Of a stretch of DNA of 64,000 bases, positions 1-12,665 are shown in pieces. The stretch lies in assembly GCF_000003195.3 (NCBI RefSeq), contig NC_012874.2, forward strand, positions 63,934,580-63,998,579. Direction: 5' to 3'. Position numbers and translations under genes: made by a program. The stretch comes from Sorghum bicolor. Lineage: Eukaryota; Streptophyta; Magnoliopsida; Poales; Poaceae. Every line of letters starts with the position of its first letter. The stretch's first letter is position 1. The notes beneath the pieces are model-generated. The model was given only the letters and a program-made list of their open reading frames with translations, was not told the origin of the DNA and did not search any database.

Positions 1-2140
1 TTATAATGTGATAGTCCTAGGTGGTTATGCCACCATATTATCAAATAATAGTTGATACCACAAGTCATACATCAAATACCTATCTTAGAATGTATAAATA
101 GCATGGTTTACTTATTTATTACATCACCACTTGGTGAAATCATCAGTCACACAACATCCGTAACAACATCAGAGTAGGCGGAACATCTAGCGGGTGAAGT
201 GTCTCCTCCACAAGCAACTTCAATGTAGGACAAACATCTCTAGCCCTCCTATTCATTGGTCTTGTCATCAAAATGAACACCTACCAAATATTTATTGGTA
301 CTATTTGTACTGGCCACTGGCTTCTATCCCGTGATTTGTGTTTGCTTTGTGGTAAGTGCAATACAAGGGTAGAGCAAAAGAACCTTCTTATGCATGTATT
401 CTTCTTATGCGAAGTTCATCAATATGTTATAATTGTTTTCCAAGTTTTAACCCATTTCCATCCACACATCCATCCACCTCATCCACACATCTCACACACT
501 CTCACTTTCTAGACGACAAGGATGACTCCCACTCGTAACTTTCCTCATCGGTCAATGCTGCAACCAAACCAACCTAGGGGGAAGAAGAAGAAGAACACCT
601 CTCTCTAGTCAAGTGAAGTGATACCATAGGAAAGGTTCACCGTAACAGAAATGACAATGCATCGATTGATCAACCAAAACTCTACATAGGGTTACACCTT
701 GACGCATAAGATCACCATCATCGGTAGTGCCCCGCTTAGGCTGATTCCAAGTTGCTCTCTAAGTTGGAGTGATACCACCCTACCACTCGCCCTTGAGTCA
801 CCTCGGAGTCCACTGACACACTGAGATTGTGAAACACAGTGCTGGGCCTCCAAGGTCACCACACATCTTAGGAGGGTTAGGGCCATATGCCCTTACCTCC
901 CTACACTATCAACTACAACCTAGCAGTAGTAGCATCATCCAGATTAGTTCAAATTCGTCCTTCATGACATTGGAAGGGGTCATGTCCAATGGTTCCTATG
1001 ACCAGGTTCCCAAAACATATAATTCCTTAGAGAGATCAAACAAGACATTTTCTGAAATGGATAACCGACACCCTGTGCTTCAATAACACCTCTATTTCAC
1101 GGATTTGCCCCACGAAGAGTCCCCTACCCGGAATCTATTCTACTAACCTATACCAGCCATATGTACCTCACATAGAGGATGCTCCAGTCACACCATATCG
1201 ACAAGACTTGTCCTAAAGACTCATCGTAGAATCCTATTCGGTGGACACGATCCTCACCACACACCCAAGACACACGCCAAGATCTCCCTATGTTATTACC
1301 ATATTATTGGCACCAAGTGCCTTTGCCACTCATAAACAATCCTCTACCAAGCATCATATCATAGATATAATGCATAGTAGAAGCAAGTAGCAAGTAGATA
1401 AGAGAGCATCTAGCCTAACAGCGGGTGTGCAGGGTAAATGTTGCGTCAAGGTAATGGGTTCAAGCAATTCTACCACACAACCTATCACACATCATTGCAT
1501 GAAAGAAAAACACTAGTAGCTATAATGTTGCATGTCTAATAGGATTCTACAAGGTTGGATGGGATGTGGCACCAGTAGCTCGGTCATCTCCGAGGTCCTC
1601 AATGTACTCGTAGTCGTCCTCCTCAAACTCTTGCTCCTCCAGGGCTGTTAAATGGAGACATATAGTCACAATAAGCGACACCTATAGATGATTACGAAGA
1701 AGCAATAGAAAACCAAAAGATACAAAGGCAATCAAATATAGACCTACGGTGTAGAGCTTATTTTTAAAAAATTCAGACACTGGTTTCATATTTTTCTAAA
1801 AGTCAGATGGATTTACTATAAGTTTTCTAAGTTTTATTCATTTTCTAAAAAATGAAAAAGAGGGAAAAACACAGAGATGACACGTGGTGGTTTTCGATTG
1901 GACGATGCAGTCTGAGTCACGGACCGGTGGGACCGGGCCTAACATGGCGAAGGTTGCCACGTACTCTACTCGCTTTAACCGCCTCACCTCCGTCCCTCGA
2001 TCGTCCCTAACCTCCGTCCTTAACCCCGGTCCCTAACCTCTACCATTATTTCTCCCGCTAATCAATGCTCCAGCGGCGATCTGCTTTGCTAAAGCTGCGG
2101 TGGTTAAGTTTCACCTGCAAAAAAGGGAGGTCCGATCGGA
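1..2140. other. Intergenic, repeat-like DNA upstream of the glucanase gene
   Basis: I recognise no conserved gene here. The open frames are short and lack domain motifs. The stretch is compositionally unlike the GC-rich gene that follows and looks like old transposon or untranslated sequence. The one exon-like piece (1547-1644, minus strand) is listed separately. From about 1860 to 2140 the DNA becomes C-rich, with repeated CCTCCGTCC/TCCCTAACC-type words, and probably contains the promoter and 5' leader of the glucanase gene. No clear TATA box was found. Confidence 0.4.
1547..1644 (-). other. Possible terminal exon of an unknown acidic protein
   Basis: On the minus strand a pyrimidine-rich stretch ending in CAG (1647-1645) is followed by an open frame reading LEEQEFEEDDYEYIEDLGDD, then a short tail and a TAG stop at 1549-1547. 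The acidic, codon-like stretch next to a good acceptor suggests a last exon, possibly of a transposon-encoded hypothetical protein. No upstream exon was identified and there is no family match, so this could be chance. Confidence 0.25.
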
Positions 2141-2282
2141 TCCATTTCAACTCGTAACAGTACTCCGTCCTGCGCTGCCGTCGGCGTGAAGACTGGCGAC
2201 CGATGCATCGATCCTTTTAAGCCCGCGAGGCTCCGGGCGTTTCTTGGTCGTGGACACGGAGGAGCACGAGAGGTTCCATGAT

Positions 2283-3873
2283 ATGGCGGCGCCGCGTGTC
2301 CTTCTCGCCGGCTGGTGGTTCGCGGTGGCTGCCGTCGCGGCGGCGGGCGTGGACGCGCTAGGGGTGAACTGGGGCACCATGTCCACGCGCCGGCTCCCGC
2401 CCAAGGTGATAGCGCGCCTGCTCACGGACAACGGCTTCCGGAAGGTGAAGATCTTCGACGCCGACGAGCGCACCATGAAGGGCCTCGCCGGGACGGGCAT
2501 CGAGACCATGATCGCCGTCCCCAACGACATGCTCGCCGCCGTCGCCGACTACGACCGGGCCCGGCAGTGGGTCAAGGACAACGTCACCAAGTACACCTTC
2601 GACGGCGGCGTCAACATCAAGTTCGTTTCCTCTTCTAAGACGTTCTTCTTCTTGCCGTGCGCTGGGGCCGGCGATCTCACCTGACCTGGTTATCGCATTG
2701 TCGCCGGCCATGGCCAGGTTCGTGGCCGTCGGCAACGAGCCGTTCCTCAAGGCGTACAACGGCTCGTTCGACCACGTGACGGTGCCGGCGCTCAAGAACA
2801 TCCAGCGCGCGCTAGACGAGGCCGGGCACGGGGCGGCGGTCAAGGCGACGGTCCCCGTGAACGCGGACGTGTACGACTCGCCGGCGAGCAACCCGGTGCC
2901 GTCGGCGGGGAGGTTCCGCGGCGACGTGGCGGGCGTGATGACGAACATGGTCCGCTTCCTCAACCGCAGCGGCGCGCCGCTCACCGTCAACATCTACCCG
3001 TTCCTCAGCCTGTACGGGGACGCCGACTTCCCGCTGGACTTCGCCTTCTTCGACGGCGGCGGAGGCTCCGCGAAGCCGGTCGTCGACGGGCGAGTCGTCT
3101 ACACGAACGTGTTCGACGCCAACTTCGACACGCTGGTGTCGGCGCTGAGGAGGGTCGGGTTGGGCCACCTGCCGGTGATGATCGGCGAGGTGGGCTGGCC
3201 GACGGACGGCGACAGGCACGCGACGGCGGCGCTCGCGGAGCGCTTCTACGCGGGGCTCCTCAAGCGCCTCGCGGCGCGGCGAGGCACGCCGCTCCGGCCC
3301 GGCGCGCGCATCGAGGTGTACCTGTTCGGGCTCATCGACGAGGACGCCAAGAGCGTGGCGCCGGGCAACTTCGAGCGCCACTGGGGCATCTTCACCTTCG
3401 ACGGGAGGCCAAAGTTCCCGCTGGACCTGCGCGGCGGCGGCGACGGGCGGCCGGCGATGCCCGTCCCGGCGAGGGGCGTGGAGTACCTGCCCCGGCGGTG
3501 GTGCGTGCTGAACCACATCAGCGCCGGCGGCGGGGACGATGATGACGCCACGGCCGGCGGCCGGGTCGCGGACAACGTCGGGTACGCGTGCTCCCGCGCC
3601 GACTGCACGGCGCTGGGCTACGGCTGCAGCTGCGGCGCGCTGGACGCGCGCGGGACCGCGTCGTACGCGTTCAACGCCTACTACCAGGCGCAGGGGCAGG
3701 TGGAGTCGGCGTGCGACTTCCAGGGGCTCGCCGTCGTCGTCCACGACGACGCGTCGCAGGGCGCGTGCAACTTCAGCGTGCAGGTCGTCGGGTCAGGGGC
3801 GCCGGTGGCCGCCGAGGTCACCACCGTGGCGGCCGTACTCGTACTGGTGCCTCTGTTTCTTGTGTTGCTTTGA
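2283..3873 (+). CDS. Glucan endo-1,3-beta-glucosidase (GH17 + X8/CBM43, GPI-anchored), two exons
   Basis: The enzyme hydrolyses beta-1,3-glucan (callose), probably at the plasma membrane, cell wall or plasmodesmata. Exons are 2283-2620 and 2718-3873. The 97-bp intron (GT at 2621, AG at 2716-2717) joins NIK to FVAVGNEP in frame, giving 497 residues. An N-terminal signal peptide (MAAPRVLLAGWWFAVAAVAA) runs into the GH17 start GVNWGT. The catalytic acid/base Glu lies in VGNEP and the nucleophile Glu in GEVGWPTDG. An X8 domain begins at RRWCVLN (about 3495), with paired cysteines including CSCG and ACDF. A hydrophobic C-terminus (AVLVLVPLFLVLL) fits a GPI-attachment signal. The start at 2283 is the first in-frame ATG before the signal peptide; the frame stays open upstream only from a TTG. 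An out-of-frame ATG lies at 2278. Very high GC3 is typical of grass single-intron genes. Function is by family; the exact paralogue is unknown. Confidence 0.93.
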
Positions 3874-4195
3874 GCTGACGCGAGCTATATGGTGGCCTAA
3901 ATCCTCATGATTTAGGTTTGTAGGTAGGTCAGGTGACGGGAGCCTGTTACAGTGTTGTACTAGGTACTTTCATGTTTTGATTGATCATCACGTGGGATGG
4001 TGAGTAAAAAGTTCGTAACTCACAGGAAATCTAGGCTATGCATGTACCACGAGAAGTTAAGGACACTAGCAGGCTCCAGGCTGGCATGTGGTGTGTACGT
4101 GTTTTTCCGCGGAAAACGCAACTTAAACCAAGTTTACTGGTATTTTGTTGATGAGATTAGAACCTCGCATTTGATCAACTGGCCATATATATTCA
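3874..4195. other. 3' flank of the glucanase gene
   Basis: This holds the presumed 3' untranslated region and flank. Composition shifts from GC-rich to AT-rich just after the stop codon. No gene or repeat is recognised before the MITE that begins at 4196. Confidence 0.4.
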
Positions 4196-4438
4196 GGCCT
4201 TGTTTAGTTCACCCCAAAAAGCAAAATCTTTTCAAGATTCCCTGTCACATCGAATCTTACGCCACATGCATGGAGTATTAAATATAGACAAAAATAAAAA
4301 CTAATTGCACAGTTTACCTGTAAATCACGAGATGAATCTTTTAAACCTAGTTACTCTATGATTGGATAATGTTTGTCAAATAAAAACGAAAGTGCTACAG
4401 TTCCGAAAACTTTTCAGTTTTCAGAACTAAACAAGGCC
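4196..4438. mobile_element. Tourist-like MITE (GGCCTTGTTTAGTTC family)
   Basis: The 243-bp element has inverted ends GGCCTTGTTTAGTTC and GAACTAAACAAGGCC and is flanked by the 3-bp direct repeat TCA (4193-4195 and 4439-4441). Other members of the family in this window have TAA or TTA target duplications, which fits PIF/Harbinger (Tourist) MITEs. It has no coding capacity. Confidence 0.88.
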
Positions 4439-4625
4439 TCAAATAGAAATTTGCCGAACGGGAGCCAAGGTCTTAAAAATAGAAATTTGCCTTAGAGGCA
4501 AAGACGAATATATAAATATGAGTTAAATAAACCAACGGTCCACGAATTCTACAAATTAAATCTTCCAAACTTATTAAGTCATGCATCGTAGATCCATAAT
4601 CTCTCAAAGGCGCCTTTCTCACTAA

Positions 4626-5039
4626 GGGCACTCACAATGCAAACTCTATTATAGAGTCTAAAGTTATTTATTACCTCGAACAGTGTGGACTTGGAGTCTA
4701 AATAAGACTTGGAGTCTTATTTTTTCTACCTCTTTCTTCAATAAGAGCACTCACAATGCAAGACTCTATCACAGAGTCCAAAACAATTAATTACATATTA
4801 TTTATGGTATTTTGCTGATGTGGCAGCATATTATTGAAGAAAGAGGTAGAAAAAATAAGACTCCAAGTCTTATTTAGATTCTAAGTCCACATTGTTCGAG
4901 GTAATAAATAACTTTAGACTCTACGATAGAGTCTGCATTGTGAGTGCCCTAAATATGCTGCCACATCAGCAAAATACCATAAATAATATATAATTAAGTG
5001 TCTTAGACTCTGTGATAGAGTCTTGCATTGTGAGTGCCC
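4626..5039. mobile_element. MITE with GGGCACTCACAATGCA ends, containing a second copy of itself
   Basis: Ends are GGGCACTCACAATGCA and TGCATTGTGAGTGCCC, flanked by TAA (4623-4625 and 5040-5042). Both ends continue into a short palindrome of the type GACTCTATNATAGAGTC. Removing the inner element at 4745-4949 and one TAA leaves about 206 bp, the apparent native length. A relative lies at 43383-43938. Confidence 0.85.
4745..4949. mobile_element. Inner copy of the GGGCACTCACAATGCA MITE, inverted within the outer copy
   Basis: The inner 205-bp copy starts GAGCACTCACAATGCA and ends TGCATTGTGAGTGCCC, with TAA on both sides (4742-4744 and 4950-4952). The outer sequence resumes at ATATGCTGCC. The uninterrupted target is visible in the relative near 43846 as CTTCAATAAATATGCTG. 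Its internal sequence is opposite in orientation to the outer copy. Confidence 0.85.
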
Positions 5040-5042
5040 TAA

Positions 5043-6546
5043 GTGGTAGCGCAGCGTGGACACTGAATGCACGTGATCCACACTTAGGGACGGTGAACCC
5101 TAGCGCAATATGCAACAAGCCTCCTCCTTTTCCCCAAATCCCAACTCATTTCATCCACTCTCTTCGAGATAATCATTTGGGAAACGCTGGAGCTACTGTT
5201 GTCGTAGAGAATCACTAGTGCGGATTCTCGCGGTGATCAATGAATCTACGTGATGGAACCAACATAGCAGGTGTAGGTGAATCGCTTTCTGACTATGGTA
5301 ATTGAATTAAAGCACATAAGCATGCTATTTGTGGTTATAGGATGTAGTGTTGCACATGTGCTTTGCCTTGGTTGAGGGAATTTGAAGCGCAATGCAACTA
5401 CTGGACAAGCTAAGCAACAAGGGAAGTCCAAGAAAAGCTACCACTTCAAAGAAGAGGCTTTGATGATCTATGCTTTGTGCCTGTTATGCTTTTTGTACAA
5501 AAACTAAGTTTGGTTGCTATAGCTCTGTGATAATTTTCTAAAGCAGCAACACAAATTAGTTGACTCTTAGGTTCTTTTGGTTTCTCTAGAAACATGGGGA
5601 AGATAGTTAAAGCATAGGCTCTCTTGGTTATTTTATTTTCTCTAGAAACATAAGGAAGTATGGTAGTGCACAATATATAGTTGCAGCACCACAACTTTTG
5701 GTCTTTACGGTTTGATGATGAAAGACAAGTCAATGTATGCTTGATGCTTCATGGTATGAAGATAACAATGCTTGATCAAGAGTACCCTTGTGTTCCATTG
5801 CATTACTAATTACATAAATGGACTACTAATTGCATTAGAACTACATTGCATTACTCAAAACATCTTAGCTAAGTACACCATTAAGGACTACTGGTTATAA
5901 AAGCATGTTCCACAAAAAGACTATTGATTCCATTAGAACACTGATTACAACAGTGAAACCCACTACTTCAAGAGTAGGACAAAAATACAAATAGAACAAG
6001 GATGAGAAAAAGCAGTACATCAACACAAACTATGGCCATTGCCTTCAAGCAAAGTGACTACTTCTTTCCCTATTTCAGTAGATATACAACTTCCCCCTTC
6101 ACCCAACCCTATCCACTCCTGTGGGAGCATTGCTCTCACATGCTTCAGGAACAAAAAAGCTTGTCCTCTCCACCAAGGCCATGTAGTCCACTTCCCAATA
6201 CCAGAAAAGACAACCTGTTCCATCTTGCTACATGAATGACTCAAATCAGCACAGTAACTACCTACACCACAAGCAAATTGCTTCAAGATGGCAATCTTCG
6301 TTAGATAATACTAAAACAATTATATCATTTCTCTATCTTAACTTTTTTGTGACATTTATCATCTTGCTCATAGATTTTTTGGGTGTTCCTTTAGTTTGAT
6401 AAAGGGAGTTGCTTTATATTTGTTGTCTGCAAACAAACTTATACAACAAACTAGTATATACAACTGAAATGACAAACGATTCATAATTTTTTTCTATAGT
6501 CATACAACAACAAAAGTACATGTTGCCTAAACAACTAAAAAAGTTA
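5043..6546. other. Intergenic, no recognisable gene
   Basis: Only short open frames occur. The longest, about 88 codons on the minus strand at 6020-6286, contains WTTWPWWRGQ but matches no family I recognise and has no gene-like context. Confidence 0.4.
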
Positions 6547-6787
6547 GGCCTTGTTTAGTTGCATTTTTTTTTGCAAAATGGATACTGTAGCATTTTTGTT
6601 TGTATTTGACAAATCTTATCCAATCATGGACTAACTAGACTCAAAAGATTCGTCTTGAAAATTACAGGCAACTGTACAATTAGTTATCTTTTTATATATA
6701 CTTAATGCTGGATGCATGTGCCGGAAGATTCAATGTGACAAAAAATTTTGAAAAATTTTGTAAAATTTTTGGAAAGTAAACAATGCC
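6547..6787. mobile_element. Tourist-like MITE
   Basis: This 241-bp element begins GGCCTTGTTTAGTTGC and ends GTAAACAATGCC, with TTA target duplications at 6544-6546 and 6788-6790. It belongs to the same family as 4196-4438, with more diverged right-end bases. Confidence 0.85.
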
Positions 6788-7366
6788 TTAGCCACCTAAA
6801 ATATAGGAGTGCTCAATAAAACGGCATATCATTTTAGGGTGGTATAATAGGTAAGTGAACATGAAGTTCGTAAAGCATCCAGTTTATAAAAATGTAAAAA
6901 GAATCCATTAGTGTTAATCCTGTTCCATCCATCGAGGTTGTAGAATTTTTTTAATAAAAGCAAAATTGTCTTATACGGATATGTACGAACCTAATGATTT
7001 TATGATTTCGTACGGATACGTATGAACCTAATGATTTATGATTTCGTTTTACTTGTAAATAGTCACGGACATTTATATTTAGATAATTTAGCACTTTTGC
7101 TATATTTTAGATGCCGAATTTTAAGATGATTTTAGGGACCCGGTGGCAGATACTCGCGCGCCAACCAGGGAATTATTCTGGGCCAGCTCGTGATTTCATC
7201 CAATGGCCCAGCCCAGCTCACACGTTCTTGCCTCATGCCAGCCCGCCCCAGCGCATGCGGGAGAGAAAAAAAGAAAAAGAAAAAAAAAAGCTCCATTAGT
7301 TCCCGCCAGCTCAGGACGCGTGGGGCTGTGGGAGTGTCTGCATTAAAAATAAGAAGAGAAATAATA
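6788..7366. other. Intergenic, no recognisable gene
   Basis: A short direct duplication around 6975-7050 repeats the word ACCTAATGATTT with flanking TACGGATA-like sequence. A CCAGCCC-rich stretch at 7180-7260 runs into an A-rich tract. No gene was identified. Confidence 0.35.
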
Positions 7367-7544
7367 GGGCCTGTTTGGTTCCACCAACTAAATTTTAGCT
7401 AGCTAAAATTATTTTAGCTATTTTTGGATGACTATTGGAACTAAACTATTTTAGCTCTTTTTAGTCAATGTATTTGGAACTTTAGCTACTAAAATGACTA
7501 AAGTTTAGCTAGCTAAAATTTAGTTGGTGGAACCAAACAGGGTC
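7367..7544. mobile_element. Fold-back MITE with long inverted ends
   Basis: The 178-bp element starts GGGCCTGTTTGGTTCCACC and ends GGTGGAACCAAACAGGGTC. Inverted arms of about 40 bp contain TTTAGCTAGCTAAA. It is flanked by ATA (7364-7366 and 7545-7547). The transcript would form a near-perfect hairpin. Confidence 0.85.
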
Positions 7545-7547
7545 ATA

Positions 7548-10186
7548 GAGTATTTTAAAGGTAAAGAAAATAGGAGCAAATAATTAGCGGGTAGGGTTGA
7601 TTGAACACAAGAGCTTGTGGCTAAATAAAGTCATTCTTCACCATCACATCTTAAATGTTTTGGCTAAGTTATAAAAATTACAGTATATTATTAAATTGTA
7701 TTGGATCATTTAACTCAAAAGAAAAAAAACATCCCATCCTCACAAGAATAATGTTCTAGACCAAAATATACGATGAAAAAAAATCTTGTAGAATAAAAAT
7801 CTACTTAACAGGAAAAACAGATAATAATATAAAAGAAAAGATGGAATAAAAGTAATAATCCAACCAGAAGTAAAAGGACAAAAACATATTATCGAACAAA
7901 TGAGTATATGGAAGTAAAAAATAAATAACTTAAATAGAAAATAAATTAATAAGAGGGTGAACAAAACATAAGGAGAAATAATTAAAAGGAAAATATAAAC
8001 GTAATGTAGAAAAAAATAAAAGAGAACATTACGTTTATACTACTTGAACAACCTAGAATATACCTAGAACATCTCACTTGTATTATGTGAATACTCATAG
8101 AAATTAAATATAATAGAATGTCACATGCATACTAATGAACACATCACGAATATATCCTAGCACATGACAAATGTATCCTAGGACATGACATCTATGCTAT
8201 TGAACATCACAATGCATAATGGAACATCACATTTATACTACCTGGACATCACAAAATATAACATAGAATAATCCATGTATATTGCAAGAACATCACAAAT
8301 GCATTATAGAACATAACATTTATACTACACGAACATCACAAAATATAGTATCCAACATCAGATGTATATTGCTGGACATAACAAATGCATCTAGAACATC
8401 ACATTTATACTATAGGAAAATCACAAAGTATAGTATCGAACATCACATGTATATCATATGAAAATCACATATATCATGAAATATAAAATTTAAAAACCAA
8501 AAAAATTTAAAAGTAAGACATAAAAATGATTAAAATTTAAACTAGAGTAAAATGAAAATAGAAAATGAAAAATAAAAATTTAAAAACTTAGAAATAAAAA
8601 TTTAGTAAAGAAAGTATTTTAATAACGAATAAAATAAAAATAATAAAGGAAATGAAAAGAAGAAAAAAAGGAAAATAGAAACATAAAAAGCAAAAGGAAT
8701 GAACGAAAAGAAGAAACACAAAAGCATAAAGGAAATAAATAAAAGTTAGGAAAAAAAGAAACATAAAAATAAATGAATAAAAATAAGATTAAAAACCCAA
8801 AGAAAGAACATAATAACAAGAAAGGAAAAAATATTAAAAAATGAATAAAGACCACAAAAAATAAATAAAAAAATAAGTAGAAGCAAGGAAGAAGGAAAGA
8901 AAAGGGAATCGTACACATACGTGGTGACGATGGACCGCGACAAGCATTAATGTACTCAAAAGAGAGTTGCAAACTTGAAGAACAATAATAACAATGTTAA
9001 TTACTTGAATGAAGTTGATTACCAGAGAAATCTCAGAAGCAAGCTCCTGAGGAACTTGATCCCACAGGTACAAATAAACCAGAGAGGAGACACCGATAGG
9101 CTGGCACTTCCTCCAAACTCTTCCCTCACACTCTATCTCACTATTTCTAAATAAAACTAGTCCTAATCTTTGGAGGACTACAAGACTACTTTTCTCTTGA
9201 ATGCTTGGTTCTTGATCCTATCTAGGGACTCTTGATGCTAGAGGAGGATTAGGGGTTCTACCCAGGATGCGGATGTCTCCATTAGGGGGGTGCAGGGCTG
9301 TTTATATAGGTCGGTTGGATGAACCAGGGCACTCGGATCAAACCAACTTCACCAATGGTGAAGATTGGACCTCAAAGGCGGTTAGAGAACCAACATCAGA
9401 GGCAGAGGCTGACAGGGGGACCCAAAGGTCGTCTAATCTACGGATGGGGCCGACTAATCTGGTGTCGATATGGGACCCTAGGGTTCCTCACCGGCATGTT
9501 ACTAGAAGGTGGCCTTAGCCTTGCCCACGATTCTAGGAGGAAGTGAATCGAAGCGCGTCTCCGACTCCAAGTAGAATAAGACCAGACTAGTCAAATTCTT
9601 ATTGAAAGTACCTTCTGTATTAGAAACGGAACACTATCTATGAATCCATCTAGTATAACAAAACGCTCCTCAACCATCTCTACTAATATAAAGAGAGACT
9701 AAGGGCACCCCTTGTAAGATCAAGTAATGAACAACACCATACGATCAATCCAACGCAAAGGCTAATGCCAACTAGATGTAAACACTTTTACTCAAAACTG
9801 AACTTGAGGGCCCGAACCACGATAAATGGACTGTTGTGTGTTGGCCACAGAGCACAAGCTCCAAAACCTTTCAGAGTACATGAACATAAAATATTGAGCC
9901 TAGCTACCAGCTTCAATATGACTGGCTTGATTTGTAATGTTGGTGCTATATTAGATGAGACATGCAACCATATATTGATTGGTAGTCAAATATTACAGCA
10001 TATAGCTGGCATTATATTGGTGCTTGTATATATATATATATATATATAGCTGTACTACATTGTATGTGAAAAATGTAGAACTATTAAGAGAGGAGGCAAC
10101 AACTTTTTGCGAATATGAAAAATATTAAGGTGTACTCATCTATTGAAAACATTAACAGAGAAGGTCATTGCAATCCAGATGCCGTT
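7548..10186. other. AT-rich intergenic DNA with an irregular minisatellite
   Basis: From 7548 to about 8950 the plus strand is extremely A-rich, so the minus-strand open frames are low-complexity Phe/Leu/Tyr runs and are not believable genes. The minisatellite at 8035-8480 is listed separately. From 8950 to 10186 there are only short frames, plus a (TA)n run at about 10026-10049. No gene was recognised. Confidence 0.4.
8035..8480. repeat. Degenerate tandem repeat built on GAACATCACATTTATACTA
   Basis: Imperfect copies of words such as GAACATCACATTTATACTA, GGACATCACAAATAT and GAACATCACATGTATAT recur every 30 to 45 bp. Both spacing and sequence are irregular, consistent with an old AT-rich minisatellite. 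Confidence 0.6.
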
Positions 10187-11088
10187 CACTAGTAGAGAAA
10201 CAACCTTTGATGCCTCTGCCAAAATTGGCTTTAGTCCCAGAATTCTATGCGTCCGGGACTAAAAGAACCTTTAGTCCCAGTTAGGTTCGCTAACCGGGAC
10301 TAAAGGCCCCAGCCCAATGGCTACTTACGCCATGGTGGTGTGGCAGGGGACCTTTAGTCCGGGTGTAACCACTAACCGGGACTAAAGGTTAACCTTTAGT
10401 CCCGGTCCATGGCTCCAACCAGGACTAAAGCTATTGTCTCGGCTGGCTATTGTCCCGGCTGGTGGATGGGCCTGTGGCTGGAAATGGATCTTTAGTCCTG
10501 GTTCTATTCGCTCACCGGCACTAAAGCTCTACCCTATATATATCCCGACTAGCTTCTCGGCTAGCTTCTTCCTCCTTGAGCTTTCATTAAAATTTCAAGC
10601 TAGTGTTCTTGCTTCCTCCATCCATTCTTTGATTCATCCATCGATTCTTCGGTTCTAAAAGTTACCATCTTGATGCTCTCATGTTTTCTCATTGGCTTAT
10701 CTCATTTTGCAATGTACAATATATATATGGTGTTTTATTGTGCTTTTTTATTTGTAAGCAATTTAAGGTCAAAATCATTTAAAGCTTGTATATTTGAATA
10801 AAGGAAGCTTAAAGTATCTATTAAAAACTAGTATTCGTTGTTAATTTATAGCATGAATAGCACACATCATTGTTTAGAGACAGTGATTTTTAGAGTTTTT
10901 TAGTTATATTTGCTTGTAAAATGAGAAATTTATAGTGTATTATAAAATAAGTAACTTTCATAAATTAACTAATTAATTTATAACTTTTGTAGCAAGACTT
11001 TCATAAATTTGTAACTTTTATGATGGCATGTATGTTGCAAAATTAACTAATTATGTTCTAAGTTTTAATATGGTATTTATTTAATGTA

Positions 11089-11346
11089 GTGCAAATGAGT
11101 CAAGATTGGATGTACAGTACTGATCGTCGCTCCCAAGAGTTCATTGATGGTGTGCATTCTTTGTTACGTGTGGCTGAGGCAAACAAACGTGATGTTTCAT
11201 GTGCTGCCCATGTGCCATATATAAGAATACTGTGGAATATGCTAGCTAAGGACTCTTCATTCACACTTGTTCAAGTCAGGTTTCATGCCAAACTATATTT
11301 GTTGGACGAAGCATGGAGAAACCGGGGTTGTAATGAAAGAAGGTGA
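11089..11346 (+). pseudogene. CACTA transposase N-terminal relic
   Basis: The frame contains QDWMYSTDRRSQEFIDGV followed by LLRVAEANKRD. This resembles the conserved N-terminal segment of plant CACTA (TNP2-type) proteins, which usually reads like WMY...R.....F..GV...L..A. The frame stops after about 85 codons and I see no continuous downstream transposase, so it is a relic inside the element spanning 10187-13532. Confidence 0.55.
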
Positions 11347-12129
11347 AGAAGAACAATGGGCGATGATGAAATTATTGTTGAATGTGGTGCCTTCAATGAT
11401 ACTGCAATGGAGGAAGCTAAAAAAGAAGTAGGGGCAGAAGAGGATCCCACTGATGATCTTGGTCAGGCCATTCATAACGCACAAGAGAATATAAAAGTAA
11501 AAAGGAAAAGATAAAATTTGACCGCATACTAGAGGATCACAAGAAATTGCTATACCCAACTTGTGATGCGGGGCAGAAAAAGTTGGGTACCACTCTAGAA
11601 TTGCTACAATGGAAGACAAAGAATGGTGTGTCTGATAAAGGATTTGAGGAGTTACTAAAAATCCAAAAGAAGATGCTTCCTAAGGATAATGAATTGCCCA
11701 GCACTATGTCGTATACAAATACCCTAACCTCCCGCGTGATTATAAGCCTGAACAAGAGAAGAATCTTATGATGTTTTTAGTGAACCAACGCAACAAGAAG
11801 GACATACTCTTCCCCTATAATTTCAAGTAAGTGTTTAGTAATTAAAATATCAATGACATGGGATATTATTTGTTCAATTGATTATTTATTTATAGCTACC
11901 TAATAAGTTATGTCTATGTAGCAATCACTGGATATTGATGGTCATCGATATGGCCAATAGTAGATTGAAAATCTTAAACTCCTTGAGAAAACTGCAGATG
12001 GACTATCAAGACATGATAGATATTATTCAAGGGCAATTAATTTAGTGTCTCTATAAAAACTATATATAGATCTCTCAACAATTAATAAAGGACCAATTAT
12101 GTTTTTATTGGGCGCAGTGTCTAGAAAAA

Positions 12130-12665
12130 GTTCATTGAGGAACAAAAAATGAATCATTGCAAAGCGCCACTGGATATAACCACACACAAAGTAAGTACTG
12201 TAACTACGTTTATATTCAATTTATAATATATGATGATTTCAATTCACCTAACTAATTGATTTTTTGTCGTAAAAGTGGGTTCTAAGACACGAGCAAGGGA
12301 ACAACTACTGCGGATACTACATTTGCTGAGTTCATCATGGCGTATTTGAACAGAACTTCATAAGAGTTCCTTTAATTATATTGATTGTTTGCATCGTATA
12401 TTCATAATTTTTTATTCCTCTCTCTTCTACATAAGTAATCACTATCAACACACATATATATTAATAATTTATTCTTTTATTTTTATTGAAGACTAAATGA
12501 TTGAAGGAAAAAGTCATACAACGTGACCAACTTAAAGCAATTCAAGAGACCATAGTCGGATTTCTAAATGACTAGGTCATCAACCCAAATAGCGAGTTCT
12601 ACAATAATTCGAACGAAATATGGAAGCCAAATGATGAGTGAATTGTTATGCCAAGGACACGAATT
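12130..12665 (+). pseudogene. Ulp1-like (C48 cysteine protease) C-terminal relic in CACTA
   Basis: Broken frames read WVLRHEQGNNYCGYYIC and, after a one-base shift, EFIMAYLNRTS. Further on are pieces containing INPNSEFYNN. The first resembles the NCGYYVCEF box of Ulp1-type proteases carried by many grass CACTA and MULE elements. A frameshift lies inside the box (near 12330) and stops follow, so it cannot be functional. Confidence 0.5.

Noticed and set aside
2244..2282. Upstream extension of the glucanase protein
   Set aside because: The extra frame begins with TTG, not ATG, and the signal peptide starts at the Met encoded at 2283.
2812..3744. 310-codon antisense frame over the glucanase second exon
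   Set aside because: Arg/Val/Ala-rich shadow of a GC-rich exon; the sense strand encodes a well-formed GH17-X8 protein.
8619..9073. Hydrophobic Phe/Tyr-rich minus-strand frames suggestive of membrane proteins
   Set aside because: They come from an A-rich, low-complexity plus strand; no conserved motif or gene context.
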